Part shown: piece after piece, positions 8,597 through 17,224 of the stretch | How positions within the stretch are numbered: the stretch's first letter is position 1 | How the letters are laid out: each line of letters begins with the position of its first letter | Assembly: GCA_003577275.1 (NCBI GenBank) | Contig: QEVO01000002.1 | Location: forward strand, 372,001-436,000 | DNA: 64,000 bases | Direction: 5' to 3' | From: Pseudomonadota bacterium | Lineage (GTDB): Bacteria > Pseudomonadota > Alphaproteobacteria > Sphingomonadales > Govanellaceae | The notes under the pieces: model-generated | Databases searched by the model: none | Told to the model about the DNA's origin: nothing | What the model saw: the letters and a program-made list of their open reading frames with translations, nothing else | Translations under genes and position numbers: made by a program

Positions 8597-8995
8597 ATGA
8601 TAGACCTTCCCATCAGTCCCGAGCATGTCAGCTATGTGATCGCCATGGCGCGGGAGATCGAGGACATGCTGCCGAATGGTGACGCTGATGATGATGAAAG
8701 CCATCGCGGCGAGGCCAGCGATCCCGAGCTCGTGGTCGAACACGAATACAATACGCCCTACCAGGAGCTTCGCGGCTTCCTGGAAACCTTATCGGACGAA
8801 GAGCTGGCGGCGCTCACCGCGCTGGTGTGGATTGGACGTGGCACCTATGATGCCGAAGAATTCCAAACCGCCTTCGAAGAAGCGGCATCACTGGAAGCGC
8901 GCCGCGCTCCCTCTTACCTGTTGTCCAATGATCTCTTGGCGGAATACCTGTCGGAAGGCCTGAGCGCCCTTGGTCTTGATGTCGAAGAAGTCTAA
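8597..8995 (+). CDS. DUF3775-domain protein
   Basis: An acidic 132-residue protein of unknown function. It matches the DUF3775 family pattern: an N-terminal helix LPISPEHVSYVIAMAREIED, an acidic spacer, then PYQELRGFLETLSDEELAALTALVWIGRG, which is the most conserved part, and a C-terminal helical region ending YLSEGLSALGLDVEEV. No signal peptide or membrane segment. It follows the PilZ gene by 86 bp on the same strand and is convergent with the alcohol dehydrogenase gene. Confidence 0.8.
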   Translation: MIDLPISPEHVSYVIAMAREIEDMLPNGDADDDESHRGEASDPELVVEHEYNTPYQELRGFLETLSDEELAALTALVWIGRGTYDAEEFQTAFEEAASLEARRAPSYLLSNDLLAEYLSEGLSALGLDVEEV

Positions 8996-9002
8996 CGCGC
9001 TG

Positions 9003-10004
9003 TCATTCCGTCATCGTCAGCACCGCCGCGCCGGCGAATTTTCCACCGCGTAAATCCGCCAACGCCTGGTTTGCCTGATCGAGCCTGTAGCAATGCGTGC
9101 TGGTACGCACGCCAGCCTTTGGCGCCAGTCGTAAGAATGCCTCGCCATCGGCGCGCGTCAGATTGGCCACCGACCGCACCACCCGCTCGCCCCACAAAAT
9201 GTCGTAAGAAAAACTTGGGATGTCGCTCATGTGGATGCCGGCGCAAACCACGACGCCGCCTTTGCGCACCGCTCGCAACGCCGTCGACACCAGCGCGCCG
9301 ACGGGCGCGAAGATTATGGCCGCATCAAGCTCTTCCGGCGGTTGCTCGTGCGAACCGCCAGCCCATATCGCGCCCAGGGAGCGTGCAAAGGCTTGCCCCG
9401 CTTCATCGCCCGATCTGGTGAAGGCAAAAACACGGCGCTGCTCAAAGCGCGCTATCTGAGCGATGATGTGCGCCGCCGCGCCAAACCCATAGATGCCGAG
9501 CGCCGGCGCATCGCCGGCCATGGCGTAAGCGCGATAGCCGATCAGTCCGGCGCACATCAATGGCGCGGCGGAGATGTCATCATACTCATCGGGAATGGGC
9601 ATCGTAAAATGCGCATCGGCGACTACATAGTCGGCAAAACCGCCGTCCAGGGTATAGCCGGTGAATGCCGCCTCATCGCATAAGTTTTCCTGTCCGCCGG
9701 CACAGTAACGGCAATGACCGCAAGTATGGCCGAGCCATGGCACGCCGACGCGATCGCCGATTTTATAGCCCGAAACATTGTCGCCCAACGCATCGATACG
9801 CCCCACCACCTCATGGCCGGGAATGACCGGGCGTTTGGGATGCGGCAGATCGCCTTCCACCAGGTGCAAGTCGGTGCGACACACCGCACAGCAGAAAACA
9901 CGCACCCTAACCTGATCAGCGCCAGGTTGCGGCACGGGCACCCGGCGAAGCTGCAACCCCTGTCCCGGCGATTCCAGCACCATTGCCCGCATGGTTTCAG
10001 TCAT
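9003..10004 (-). CDS. Zinc-dependent alcohol dehydrogenase (MDR superfamily)
   Basis: A 333-residue medium-chain dehydrogenase. The catalytic-zinc ligands are seen in FCCAVCRTDLH and IPGHEVVG, the structural-zinc cysteines in CGHCRYCAGGQENLC, and the nucleotide-binding fold around ALGIYGFGAAAHI. The GYTLDGGFADYVVAD segment is typical of bacterial AdhA-like enzymes with broad alcohol/aldehyde range; substrate cannot be told. I start at the ATG at 10004; the in-frame upstream start at 10058 would overlap the cardiolipin synthase end. It is the last gene of a minus-strand run beginning at 15913 and lies 16 bp behind cls. Confidence 0.92.
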   Translation of the reverse strand: MTETMRAMVLESPGQGLQLRRVPVPQPGADQVRVRVFCCAVCRTDLHLVEGDLPHPKRPVIPGHEVVGRIDALGDNVSGYKIGDRVGVPWLGHTCGHCRYCAGGQENLCDEAAFTGYTLDGGFADYVVADAHFTMPIPDEYDDISAAPLMCAGLIGYRAYAMAGDAPALGIYGFGAAAHIIAQIARFEQRRVFAFTRSGDEAGQAFARSLGAIWAGGSHEQPPEELDAAIIFAPVGALVSTALRAVRKGGVVVCAGIHMSDIPSFSYDILWGERVVRSVANLTRADGEAFLRLAPKAGVRTSTHCYRLDQANQALADLRGGKFAGAAVLTMTE

Positions 10005-10020
10005 GACAGCGACACACCCT

Positions 10021-11460
10021 TTACAAATAAGGCGCAAACAGCCGCGCGATGCCGTCACGCAGCTTGATCGGCAAGGCGCGCGCTTCCAGATCTTGAAGCG
10101 TCAGCAGGTGCGCCATGGCGCGCTTCTTCTCGGCGATGGCGGCAAGATCAGCAGCCAATGCCGCGCCATAACATTCGAGATTAAACTCGAAATTAAGAAA
10201 CAGGCTGCGCTGATCCCAGTTGGCCGAACCGATGAAGGTCCAGGTGTCATCCACCAGCATCAGCTTGCTGTGATCGAAAGGCGGCGGGGTTTGCCAAACC
10301 CGGCAGCCGCGCGAGATCAATTGATCCAACTGCGCCATGGCCGCCCACTGCACCAGGCGCAAATTGCCGCGCTTGGGAATGATGATGTCGACCTCAACGC
10401 CGCTCATCGCCTTTAAGTTCAAGGCTGTCATCAGCACGTCATCGGGCAAAAAATACGGTGTGACGATCACGATCGAGCGCTTGGCCTCGCTGATCGCCGC
10501 CATCATCACCAGGCGCAGACGTTCATAATCCTCATCGGGACCGCCAGTGATGCCGCGCGCCGCCACCTCGCCCTGCCTCTTCAACGCGGGAAACCAAATA
10601 TCACCCGAAAGCACCTCGCCGGTGGTGAAAGCCCAATCATCGGCGAAGACGTTCATCAGATGCTCCACCACCGGCCCTTCGACCTTGAAATGAAGATCCT
10701 GGATGCCGGATGCCGCCGTCGTATCATCACCCAAGACGTGCCAACGACGAATATTGATGCCGCCGGTGAAACCGAGCTCGCCATCAGCAACAAGAATCTT
10801 TCGGTGGTTGCGTAAGTTCAAATAGCTCATGCGCCAAGGAATGAACGAATGCAGAAACTCGCCCATGGGAATATCGGCGCGATTGAGAGCGGAAAAAATG
10901 CGCGGGAACGCATAGCGTCCGCCAACGCTGTCCACCAAAACCCTGACCTCGACGCCGCGCTTGACCGCCGCCGACAACGCATCGATGAAGCGCTTTCCTA
11001 CTGCATCGTAGTCAAAAATATAGGTGGACAACGCCAACGACCGCTTGGCGCCATCAATGGCCGCCAGCATGGCGGGATAGGCGTCGTCGCCGTTGATGAG
11101 CGGCACGATGCGGTTGCCGCCCAAGAGCGGCAGGTCGGTCATGTTGCCCACCAGTTCGGCAAGCCCGGCCGCCTCGCCGACGGCGCGCGGCATGCGCGGC
11201 TGACGGCGCGGCGCGCGGGGATGGATCGGCTCGGGCCGCAGCCGGCTGGCGCGCCGGCGGATACGATTGACGCCCAGTATAAAGTAGAGAATGATGCCAA
11301 GGTAAGGCGCCAGCCACACCACGCCGATCCAGCCGATAGCGGCGCGCAGATTGCGTTTGGTCAAGACGATATGCACGGTGGCGACAAGCGGCAACGCAAT
11401 CGCCAACGCCGTGACGATGACTTTCAGGCCGTACATATCCGTTGGGAGCTGATCGAGCAT
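10021..11460 (-). CDS. cls: Cardiolipin synthase
   Basis: Predicted to condense phospholipid head groups to cardiolipin at the inner membrane. The 479-residue protein has two N-terminal membrane helices and two phospholipase-D HKD motifs: NLRNHRKILVADGELGFTGG and FDHSKLMLVDDTWTFIGSAN. An NWDQRS extension after the second motif is typical of bacterial Cls. It follows the ABC permease gene by 27 bp and precedes the alcohol dehydrogenase, so it is probably cotranscribed with both, though a functional link with the exporter is not shown. Confidence 0.93.
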   Translation of the reverse strand: MLDQLPTDMYGLKVIVTALAIALPLVATVHIVLTKRNLRAAIGWIGVVWLAPYLGIILYFILGVNRIRRRASRLRPEPIHPRAPRRQPRMPRAVGEAAGLAELVGNMTDLPLLGGNRIVPLINGDDAYPAMLAAIDGAKRSLALSTYIFDYDAVGKRFIDALSAAVKRGVEVRVLVDSVGGRYAFPRIFSALNRADIPMGEFLHSFIPWRMSYLNLRNHRKILVADGELGFTGGINIRRWHVLGDDTTAASGIQDLHFKVEGPVVEHLMNVFADDWAFTTGEVLSGDIWFPALKRQGEVAARGITGGPDEDYERLRLVMMAAISEAKRSIVIVTPYFLPDDVLMTALNLKAMSGVEVDIIIPKRGNLRLVQWAAMAQLDQLISRGCRVWQTPPPFDHSKLMLVDDTWTFIGSANWDQRSLFLNFEFNLECYGAALAADLAAIAEKKRAMAHLLTLQDLEARALPIKLRDGIARLFAPYL

Positions 11461-11487
11461 CGCCGCTATGAGTCTCCCGCCACTGCC

Positions 11488-12627
11488 TCAATCAAGGGTG
11501 CGACGATACCACAAAAGCGCACCCACCACGATCACTACCAACAATCCCGTCATGGGCAACAGGTGGATATAAAGGTCGCCAATGCCGCTGCCCTTGAGGA
11601 TGATGCCGCGCACGATCCGCAAATAATGAGTGAGCGGCAGCGCCGAGCCGATCCACTGCGCCCATTGCGGCATGCCGCGAAACGGGAACATGAACCCCGA
11701 CAACAGGATCGACGGCAGGAAGAAGAAGAAGACCATCTGCACCGCCTGAAGCTGGGTCTTGGCGCGGGTGGAGAACAAAAAGCCGACGGCGAGATTGACG
11801 GCGATGAAGATAATGGTCATAGCCGACAGCAAGAGAATGCTGCCCTGGATCGGCACCTGGAAGACATAGCGCGCCGCCACCAGAATGATCGCCACCTGCA
11901 CGTAGCCGACCAGGATATAGGGAATGATCTTGCCCAGCATGACTTCCAGGGGCCGCAGCGGCATGACCAATAGCGCCTCCAGCGTGCCGCGCTCCCGCTC
12001 GCGGCTGACCGCAATCGAGGTGATGATCATCATGGTTTGGGACAGAATGACGCCGATCAGGCCGGGCACGATGTTGTACTGGGTGATGTTTTCCGGGTTG
12101 TAGCGACGATGCACCACCACCTCGAAGCCGCGCGGACGGCCTTCGGCGAACGCCAACGCGCCCTTGGTCGCGCCATCCACCAGCCAGTTTTGCGCCAGAT
12201 TGGCCGCCGACACCGCGCCGCTGATGGCGCTGGGATCGGTGGCGTCGCCTTCAATCAAAATCTGCGGCCGCTCGCCGCGCGCGTACTTGCGCTCGAAATC
12301 CTGAGGAATGGTGATGGCGAACTGTACATAGCCCCGCGTCAGCATACGATCCGCCTCGGCCGGCCCATCGGCCATGCCCGTGATCTTGAAATAGCCGGTG
12401 GTTTGCAGGGCCGAAATCAGATCCCGGGTCACCGGGCCGCTATCGCCGGCGACGATGACGGTGGGCAGCGCCTTGGGATCGGTATTGATGGCATAGCCGA
12501 ACAGCAGGAGCTGCATCAGCGGCAGCGCGATCATCATGGCGAACGTCATGCGGTCGCGCCGCATCTGGATGAACTCCTTGATGATCAATGCCCGCAACGG
12601 CGACCAGGCGCAGCCCCAGGGACTCAT
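11488..12627 (-). CDS. ABC-2 type permease of an efflux transporter
   Basis: A 379-residue inner-membrane protein of the YhhJ/YbhR/YbhS type. After one membrane helix (MIALPLMQLLLFGYAINTD) comes a large periplasmic loop of roughly 130 residues, then about five more helices starting near IGVILSQTMMIITSIAVS, with SRERERGTLEALLVMPLRPLE as the conserved cytosolic coupling segment. The start overlaps the ATPase stop in an ATGA, so translation is coupled. With the ATPase and HlyD adaptor it forms a tripartite-type exporter; no outer-membrane factor is encoded here. Confidence 0.93.
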   Translation of the reverse strand: MSPWGCAWSPLRALIIKEFIQMRRDRMTFAMMIALPLMQLLLFGYAINTDPKALPTVIVAGDSGPVTRDLISALQTTGYFKITGMADGPAEADRMLTRGYVQFAITIPQDFERKYARGERPQILIEGDATDPSAISGAVSAANLAQNWLVDGATKGALAFAEGRPRGFEVVVHRRYNPENITQYNIVPGLIGVILSQTMMIITSIAVSRERERGTLEALLVMPLRPLEVMLGKIIPYILVGYVQVAIILVAARYVFQVPIQGSILLLSAMTIIFIAVNLAVGFLFSTRAKTQLQAVQMVFFFFLPSILLSGFMFPFRGMPQWAQWIGSALPLTHYLRIVRGIILKGSGIGDLYIHLLPMTGLLVVIVVGALLWYRRTLD

Positions 12628-13577
12628 GCCGCCGCCTCCCCATGATTTTTGTCGCCGGTACCAACCCTTCTGGTCAACTCGACGAATACGTCCTCGAATG
12701 TGGGGTCAACCTCGGTCATACGATAACGGCCGTCCTCCAGGCTGGCGACGGCAGCGGTCAGGGCATCGGCATCGGCGCTGGACACCACCAGTTCGGCGCC
12801 CAGCGCCGCCACCGAGGTAATGCCCGGCAGCATGCGCAGGCGCGGCGCCAGGGCCATGAGATCGGGGCCGTGGATGCTGACGGCCTTCAAGCCGGAAGTG
12901 CGCGCCACTGTCTTCGGCGTGCCGCGGGCGACGATGCGGCCTTCCGAGAGATAGGCGATTTCATGGCAGCGCTCCACTTCATCCATGTAGTGGGTGGTGA
13001 CCAGCACCGTCACGCCGCGCGCCGCAAGCTCGTGAATTTCGTTCCAAAAGGCGCGCCGCGCCTCGGGATCGACGCCCGCCGTCGGCTCGTCCAGCATCAA
13101 GAGGTCAGGTTCGTGGATCATGCAGGCGGCCAGCGCCAGGCGCTGCTTCCAACCGCCCGACAAGGTGCCGGCCAACTGCGTGCTGCGATGAGCGAGGCCA
13201 AGTTCGGCCAAGGCGCGCGCCACGCGATCGCCAACATCCGACATGCAGTAGGTGCGGGCGACGAAGGAGAGATTTTCCGCCACCGATAAATCTTCATAGA
13301 GGCTGAAGCGCTGCGTCATGTAGCCGATGCGGCGTTTGATCTCGGGGGCTTGCGTCAACACGTTCAGGCCTAGCACCATCCCCTCCCCGGCGTCCGGCGT
13401 CAGCAGCCCGCACATCATGCGGATGCTGGTGGTCTTGCCGGAGCCGTTGGGCCCGAGAAAACCGAAGATGATGCCCTTGGGCACCTGCAGATCGATGCCC
13501 TTGACCACGGTCTTGTCGCCAAACCGCTTGGTCAGTCCGTGAACGTCGATGGCAAGGGTGGCATCGTTCACGGCCAT
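12624..13577 (-). CDS. ABC transporter ATP-binding protein
   Basis: A 317-residue ATPase with one nucleotide-binding domain: Walker A GPNGSGKTTS, Q-loop YMTQRFSLYEDL, signature TLSGGWKQRLALA, Walker B LLMLDEPTAGVD and the switch histidine in VTTHYMDE. About 90 C-terminal residues form a DUF4162-like tail. It pairs with the permease encoded directly downstream through a 4-bp overlap. Similar ATPase-permease-HlyD sets in proteobacteria export drugs or small hydrophobic compounds; the substrate here is unknown. Confidence 0.95.
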   Translation of the reverse strand: MAVNDATLAIDVHGLTKRFGDKTVVKGIDLQVPKGIIFGFLGPNGSGKTTSIRMMCGLLTPDAGEGMVLGLNVLTQAPEIKRRIGYMTQRFSLYEDLSVAENLSFVARTYCMSDVGDRVARALAELGLAHRSTQLAGTLSGGWKQRLALAACMIHEPDLLMLDEPTAGVDPEARRAFWNEIHELAARGVTVLVTTHYMDEVERCHEIAYLSEGRIVARGTPKTVARTSGLKAVSIHGPDLMALAPRLRMLPGITSVAALGAELVVSSADADALTAAVASLEDGRYRMTEVDPTFEDVFVELTRRVGTGDKNHGEAAA

Positions 13578-13580
13578 GCT

Positions 13581-14534
13581 CTATTCCACCGTCACGGTGA
13601 CCGGAAGGCCGGGACGCAACGCCGCCGGCGTCTCCGGCTTCGCCTCGATGCGGAACATCAGCTTGGCGCGGGTGGTTTCGCTGTAGATCACCGGCGGCGT
13701 GAATTCCGCCTGGGTGGAGATGAAGGCGATCTTGCCGGCCATCGTCTCAGCGCAGCCGTCGCAGGCGATGCTGACGCGGCGGCCGATGTCGAGCTTGGGC
13801 ACGATCTCCTGCGGCACATAAAACTTCACGTGAATGGTATCGGTCGGCAATAGCGACATGACCGGCGTGGAGGCCGGCACGAAATCGCCGGGCTCGAAAT
13901 AGGTATCCTCGACGCTTGCCGGCGACGGCGCCGTGACGCGCCGCTCGCGAAGCTGCCATTCCGCTTCGGCCAACCGCGCCTTTGCCGTCTCGGCCGCCGC
14001 CGCGGCGGCCTTGATTTCATCGTCCCGCGCCGGCAAGGCCGCCACCTTCAACGCCGCCTGCAATTCCGCGACTTGCGCTTCGGCGGCGCGCAATTCCGCT
14101 TCCGCCGTGTCGCGCCGCTCCACCGAGACGACCTTTTGCGCCAAAAGCGTGCGCGCCCGCTCATAGGTCAATCGCGCCAGATCACGCCGGGCTTCCGCCT
14201 GCGACAACTGGGCGCGGATGAGCGCGATTTCCTGCGGCCGCTTGCCGAGCTTCAAGTTCGCCAACTGCGCTTCCGCCTGCGCCAATGCCGAACGCGCCGC
14301 ATCCCGCGCCGCAATTTCCTTGGCGTCGTCAAGCGCGAACAACAGCGCGCCCTTCTTGACCGCATCGCCGCGATGGACGGCCAACGTCGTCAGGCGGCCG
14401 CTGGCGATGGCGGCTGGCCGCACGAAGTCGGCGTCCACATAGCCGACAAAAGTTCCCTCGCCGCCGCCGCACCCGGCCAACAGCAGAACGATCAGCGCGG
14501 CCGCCGCGCGCCCCAGTATCCGCGCTTTCCTCAT
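13581..14534 (-). CDS. HlyD-family periplasmic adaptor, lipoprotein
   Basis: A 317-residue membrane-fusion protein. The N-terminus is a lipoprotein signal ending LLLAGCGGG, so the protein is probably anchored by lipid at the periplasmic face. The biotinyl-lipoyl-like strand IASGRLTTLAVHRGDAVKKG is followed by a long alanine/glutamate-rich coiled-coil hairpin (residues about 75-195) and a beta-barrel region near FEPGDFVPASTPVMSLLPTD. It precedes the ATPase gene by 3 bp and overlaps the aminotransferase stop by 4 bp, so all four genes appear translationally linked. Confidence 0.92.
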   Translation of the reverse strand: MRKARILGRAAAALIVLLLAGCGGGEGTFVGYVDADFVRPAAIASGRLTTLAVHRGDAVKKGALLFALDDAKEIAARDAARSALAQAEAQLANLKLGKRPQEIALIRAQLSQAEARRDLARLTYERARTLLAQKVVSVERRDTAEAELRAAEAQVAELQAALKVAALPARDDEIKAAAAAAETAKARLAEAEWQLRERRVTAPSPASVEDTYFEPGDFVPASTPVMSLLPTDTIHVKFYVPQEIVPKLDIGRRVSIACDGCAETMAGKIAFISTQAEFTPPVIYSETTRAKLMFRIEAKPETPAALRPGLPVTVTVE

Positions 14535-15913
14535 AAATGCCCCTCCGCGCGCACCCAGGCATATGTATCATCGAGCGCGCCGGAGAGCTTGGCGAGTAGC
14601 TCGTCGATCTGCGCCTCGGCGATGATCAGCGGCGGGCAGACGGCAATCACGTCAGCCATCGCCCGGATGATGAGGCCGCGCGCTTCGGCGAAGGCGGCAA
14701 GCTTGGGGCCGACCTTGGCCGTCGGCGGAAACGGCGCGCGCGCCGGACCGTCCTTCATCAATTCAAGCCCGGCAATGAGGCCGACGCCGCGCACCTCGCC
14801 CACCAACGGGTGTTGGGCGAAGCGACGCAAGCCATCCTGCAAGCGGGGCATCATCCGCCGCACATGGCCGAGGATGTCGCGCTCCTCATAAATCTTCAAG
14901 GCTTCCAGCGCCACCGCCGCCGGCACCGGATGGCCGGAATACGTATAGCCGTGGGCGAACATGCCGAGCTTGCGGCTTTCGTCCAGGAGCGCCTGATAGA
15001 TCTTTTCGCCGATCAGCAAGGCCGAGATCGGCAGATAGGAGGCAGACAGCGCCTTGGCGCAGGTCAGAATGTCGGGAGTAATGCCATAAGTCTGCGACCC
15101 CCAGGTATTGCCGGTGCGGTAGAAGCCGCAGATCACCTCGTCGGCCACCATCAGGATGTCGTATTTCCTGAGCACCGCCTGCACCTTCTCGAAATACCCC
15201 GCCGGCGGCAGGATGACGCCGCCCGCGCCCTGGATGGGTTCGGCGAAGAAGGCCCCCACCGTTTCCGGGTCCTCGCGCAAGATCAGGTCTTCCAGCGACG
15301 CCGCCAGGCGGGAGGAAAACGCCTCCTCGCTTTCGCCCGGCAGCGCGAACTTGTAATGGTGCGGGCATTCGGCGCGAACGACCGGCCCCAGCGGCAGGTC
15401 GAAATCGGCGTGCATGCGGGGAATGCCGGTCAGGCTCGCCGCCATGACGGTCACCCCATGATAGGCCTGGGCGCGGGCGATGAGCTTCTTCTTGCGCGGC
15501 TTGCCGATGGCGTTGTGGTAGTACCAGACGAGCTTGGCCGCGGTATCGGCGGCTTCCGAACCCGAGCACTGGAAGATCGCCTTGGACATCGGAACCGGGG
15601 CCATCTCCACCAGCCGTTCGGCCAGTTCCGCCACCGGGGCATGCCCCTTATGGCTGAAGGTATGGTAGAACGGCAGCCGGTCGAGCTGGCGCTTGGCCGC
15701 CGCCGCCAGCCGCGGCTCGGAGAAACCCAGGCCCGCCGACCACAGCCCGGCCAGCCCTTCCAGGTACTGGCGGCCCTGATCGTCATAGACATAGACCCCC
15801 TCGCCCCGGTCGATGACCAACGGCCCCACCTCGCGGTGGCGGGCAAGATCGGTCTGGCCATGGACATGGAACTCGATGTCGCGGACGGCGAGGGAATTCA
15901 ATCGCTCTGACAT
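14531..15913 (-). CDS. Class III (omega-amino acid) aminotransferase
   Basis: A 460-residue fold-type I PLP enzyme of the omega-amino-acid:pyruvate transaminase group. Seen are the N-terminal DQGRQYLEGLAGLWSAGLG, the PLP-phosphate loop FQCSGSEAADTAAKL, YHGVTVMAASLTG, the Asp-containing LMVADEVICGFYRTGN, and TCAKALSASYLPISA with the lysine that binds PLP. The amine substrate (beta-alanine, putrescine, taurine or another) cannot be decided. It heads the minus-strand run and its stop overlaps the HlyD start (ATGA), an unusual partner for an exporter. Confidence 0.93.
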   Translation of the reverse strand: MSERLNSLAVRDIEFHVHGQTDLARHREVGPLVIDRGEGVYVYDDQGRQYLEGLAGLWSAGLGFSEPRLAAAAKRQLDRLPFYHTFSHKGHAPVAELAERLVEMAPVPMSKAIFQCSGSEAADTAAKLVWYYHNAIGKPRKKKLIARAQAYHGVTVMAASLTGIPRMHADFDLPLGPVVRAECPHHYKFALPGESEEAFSSRLAASLEDLILREDPETVGAFFAEPIQGAGGVILPPAGYFEKVQAVLRKYDILMVADEVICGFYRTGNTWGSQTYGITPDILTCAKALSASYLPISALLIGEKIYQALLDESRKLGMFAHGYTYSGHPVPAAVALEALKIYEERDILGHVRRMMPRLQDGLRRFAQHPLVGEVRGVGLIAGLELMKDGPARAPFPPTAKVGPKLAAFAEARGLIIRAMADVIAVCPPLIIAEAQIDELLAKLSGALDDTYAWVRAEGHL

Positions 15914-16108
15914 GGCCTGCTCCTGGAAAGCACCCCTTCGGTGGTACCCTTCGGCGGCGGCGAAGGCAAGGGCGACGAGGGATGTTGACGACTTAGCAAC
16001 TTCTCTCTGGCAAACGGAAAAAATGCGGTTAGACTCCCACTCGCTTTGCCCCGAATGACAACCGGTACCCCCTGTAAACAGCGCGTGGCCATTTCATAGC
16101 ATAATCCC

Positions 16109-17224
16109 ATGGACGATGGCCCTGTCATCCGCCTTGCCACTCCCGACGACGTCGACGCCCTGGTGTCGTTGGAAGAACGGGTGTTTGACACCGACCGCAT
16201 GACCCGCCGCAGCTTCCGCCGCCTGATCGACCGCCCGACCGCGGCGTTGATGGTGGCCGAACTGGAGGGCCGGGTGGTGGGCTACGCCCTCCTGCTGTTC
16301 CGCTTGGGCACCGCGCTGGCCCGGCTTTATTCGGTGGCCGTCGAGCCGAAGGTGCAGGGGCATGGCATCGGCGCCGGCCTCTTGGACGCCGCCGAGCGGA
16401 TCGCCTTTGCCCATGCCTGCGTCTTCCTCCGCCTGGAGGTGCGGCCCGATAACGAGCGGGCGATTGCGCTTTACAAGCAGCGGGGCTATCGGCAGTTCGG
16501 CCGCTATCTCGATTATTACGTCGACCACGCCGACGCGCTCCGGTTCGAGAAACGGCTGTCGGGGGTCGAGGTGCGGGCCAAGGAGGCCCCGCCCTATTAC
16601 CACCAGACCACGGACTTTACCTGCGGCCCGGCGTGCATGATCATGGCCCTTGCCTGGTTCGACCGCGCCTTAAAGCCCGATCGCCGGCTGGAGTTCCGGC
16701 TGTGGCGGGAGTCGACGACGATCTTCATGACCTCGGGCCTGGGCGGCTGCGAGCCTTACGGCATGGCGGTGGCGCTGGCCCGGCGCGGCCTGCGGCCCGC
16801 CATCTGGTCGTCCAACAGCAAGCCGTTCTTCCTGGAACAGGTGGAAAGCGCGCAGCGGCGAGAAATCATGCGCTTCGTGCAGGAGGACTTTAAGGCTGAG
16901 GCGGCGGCCAAGGGTATTGCCATGGAGCGCCGCACGTTGACCCGTGACGCCGTGGAGCGCGCCCTTAAGGAACAGGCAATGATCATCATGTTGGTCAGCG
17001 GCCGCCGCATCTTTCATCATAGCGATCCCCATTGGGTGCTGATCCACGGCGCCGATGCGCAACACTTTTATATACATGACCCCTGGCTCGAGGAAACCAT
17101 GCTCGAAAGCCCGGTGGCGACAGCGGGACTGCCGATCCCGTGGGGGGAATTTGTTGGCATGGCGCGCGTCGGGCGGGCGCGTCGCTCGGCAGCCATCATC
17201 GTTCACGGAGACATCAAGCAATGA
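16109..17224 (+). CDS. GNAT acetyltransferase fused to C39-like peptidase
   Basis: A two-domain protein of 371 residues. Residues about 5-145 are a GNAT domain with the acetyl-CoA loop VQGHGIGAGLLDAAE and the closing NERAIALYKQRGYRQFGRY. Residues about 160-365 are a papain-like C39-type peptidase: TTDFTCGPACMIMA with Cys172, PHWVLIHGAD with His308 and YIHDPW with Asp324, a complete catalytic triad by spacing. No signal peptide, so it is probably cytosolic. The last codon overlaps the start of the ATP-grasp gene (ATGA). The same fusion next to a RimK-like ligase is a recurring bacterial arrangement; the peptide or amide made and processed is not known. Acetylation plus peptide cleavage in one chain suggests maturation or capping of the ligase product. 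Confidence 0.93.
   Translation: MDDGPVIRLATPDDVDALVSLEERVFDTDRMTRRSFRRLIDRPTAALMVAELEGRVVGYALLLFRLGTALARLYSVAVEPKVQGHGIGAGLLDAAERIAFAHACVFLRLEVRPDNERAIALYKQRGYRQFGRYLDYYVDHADALRFEKRLSGVEVRAKEAPPYYHQTTDFTCGPACMIMALAWFDRALKPDRRLEFRLWRESTTIFMTSGLGGCEPYGMAVALARRGLRPAIWSSNSKPFFLEQVESAQRREIMRFVQEDFKAEAAAKGIAMERRTLTRDAVERALKEQAMIIMLVSGRRIFHHSDPHWVLIHGADAQHFYIHDPWLEETMLESPVATAGLPIPWGEFVGMARVGRARRSAAIIVHGDIKQ

Noticed and set aside
10849..11973. 374-codon plus-strand frame opposite cls and the ABC permease
   Set aside because: Antisense to both genes with intact motifs; protein-like features are absent.
14810..15910. 366-codon plus-strand frame opposite the class III aminotransferase
   Set aside because: Mirror of a real gene with conserved PLP motifs; no ribosome binding site and no recognisable domain.
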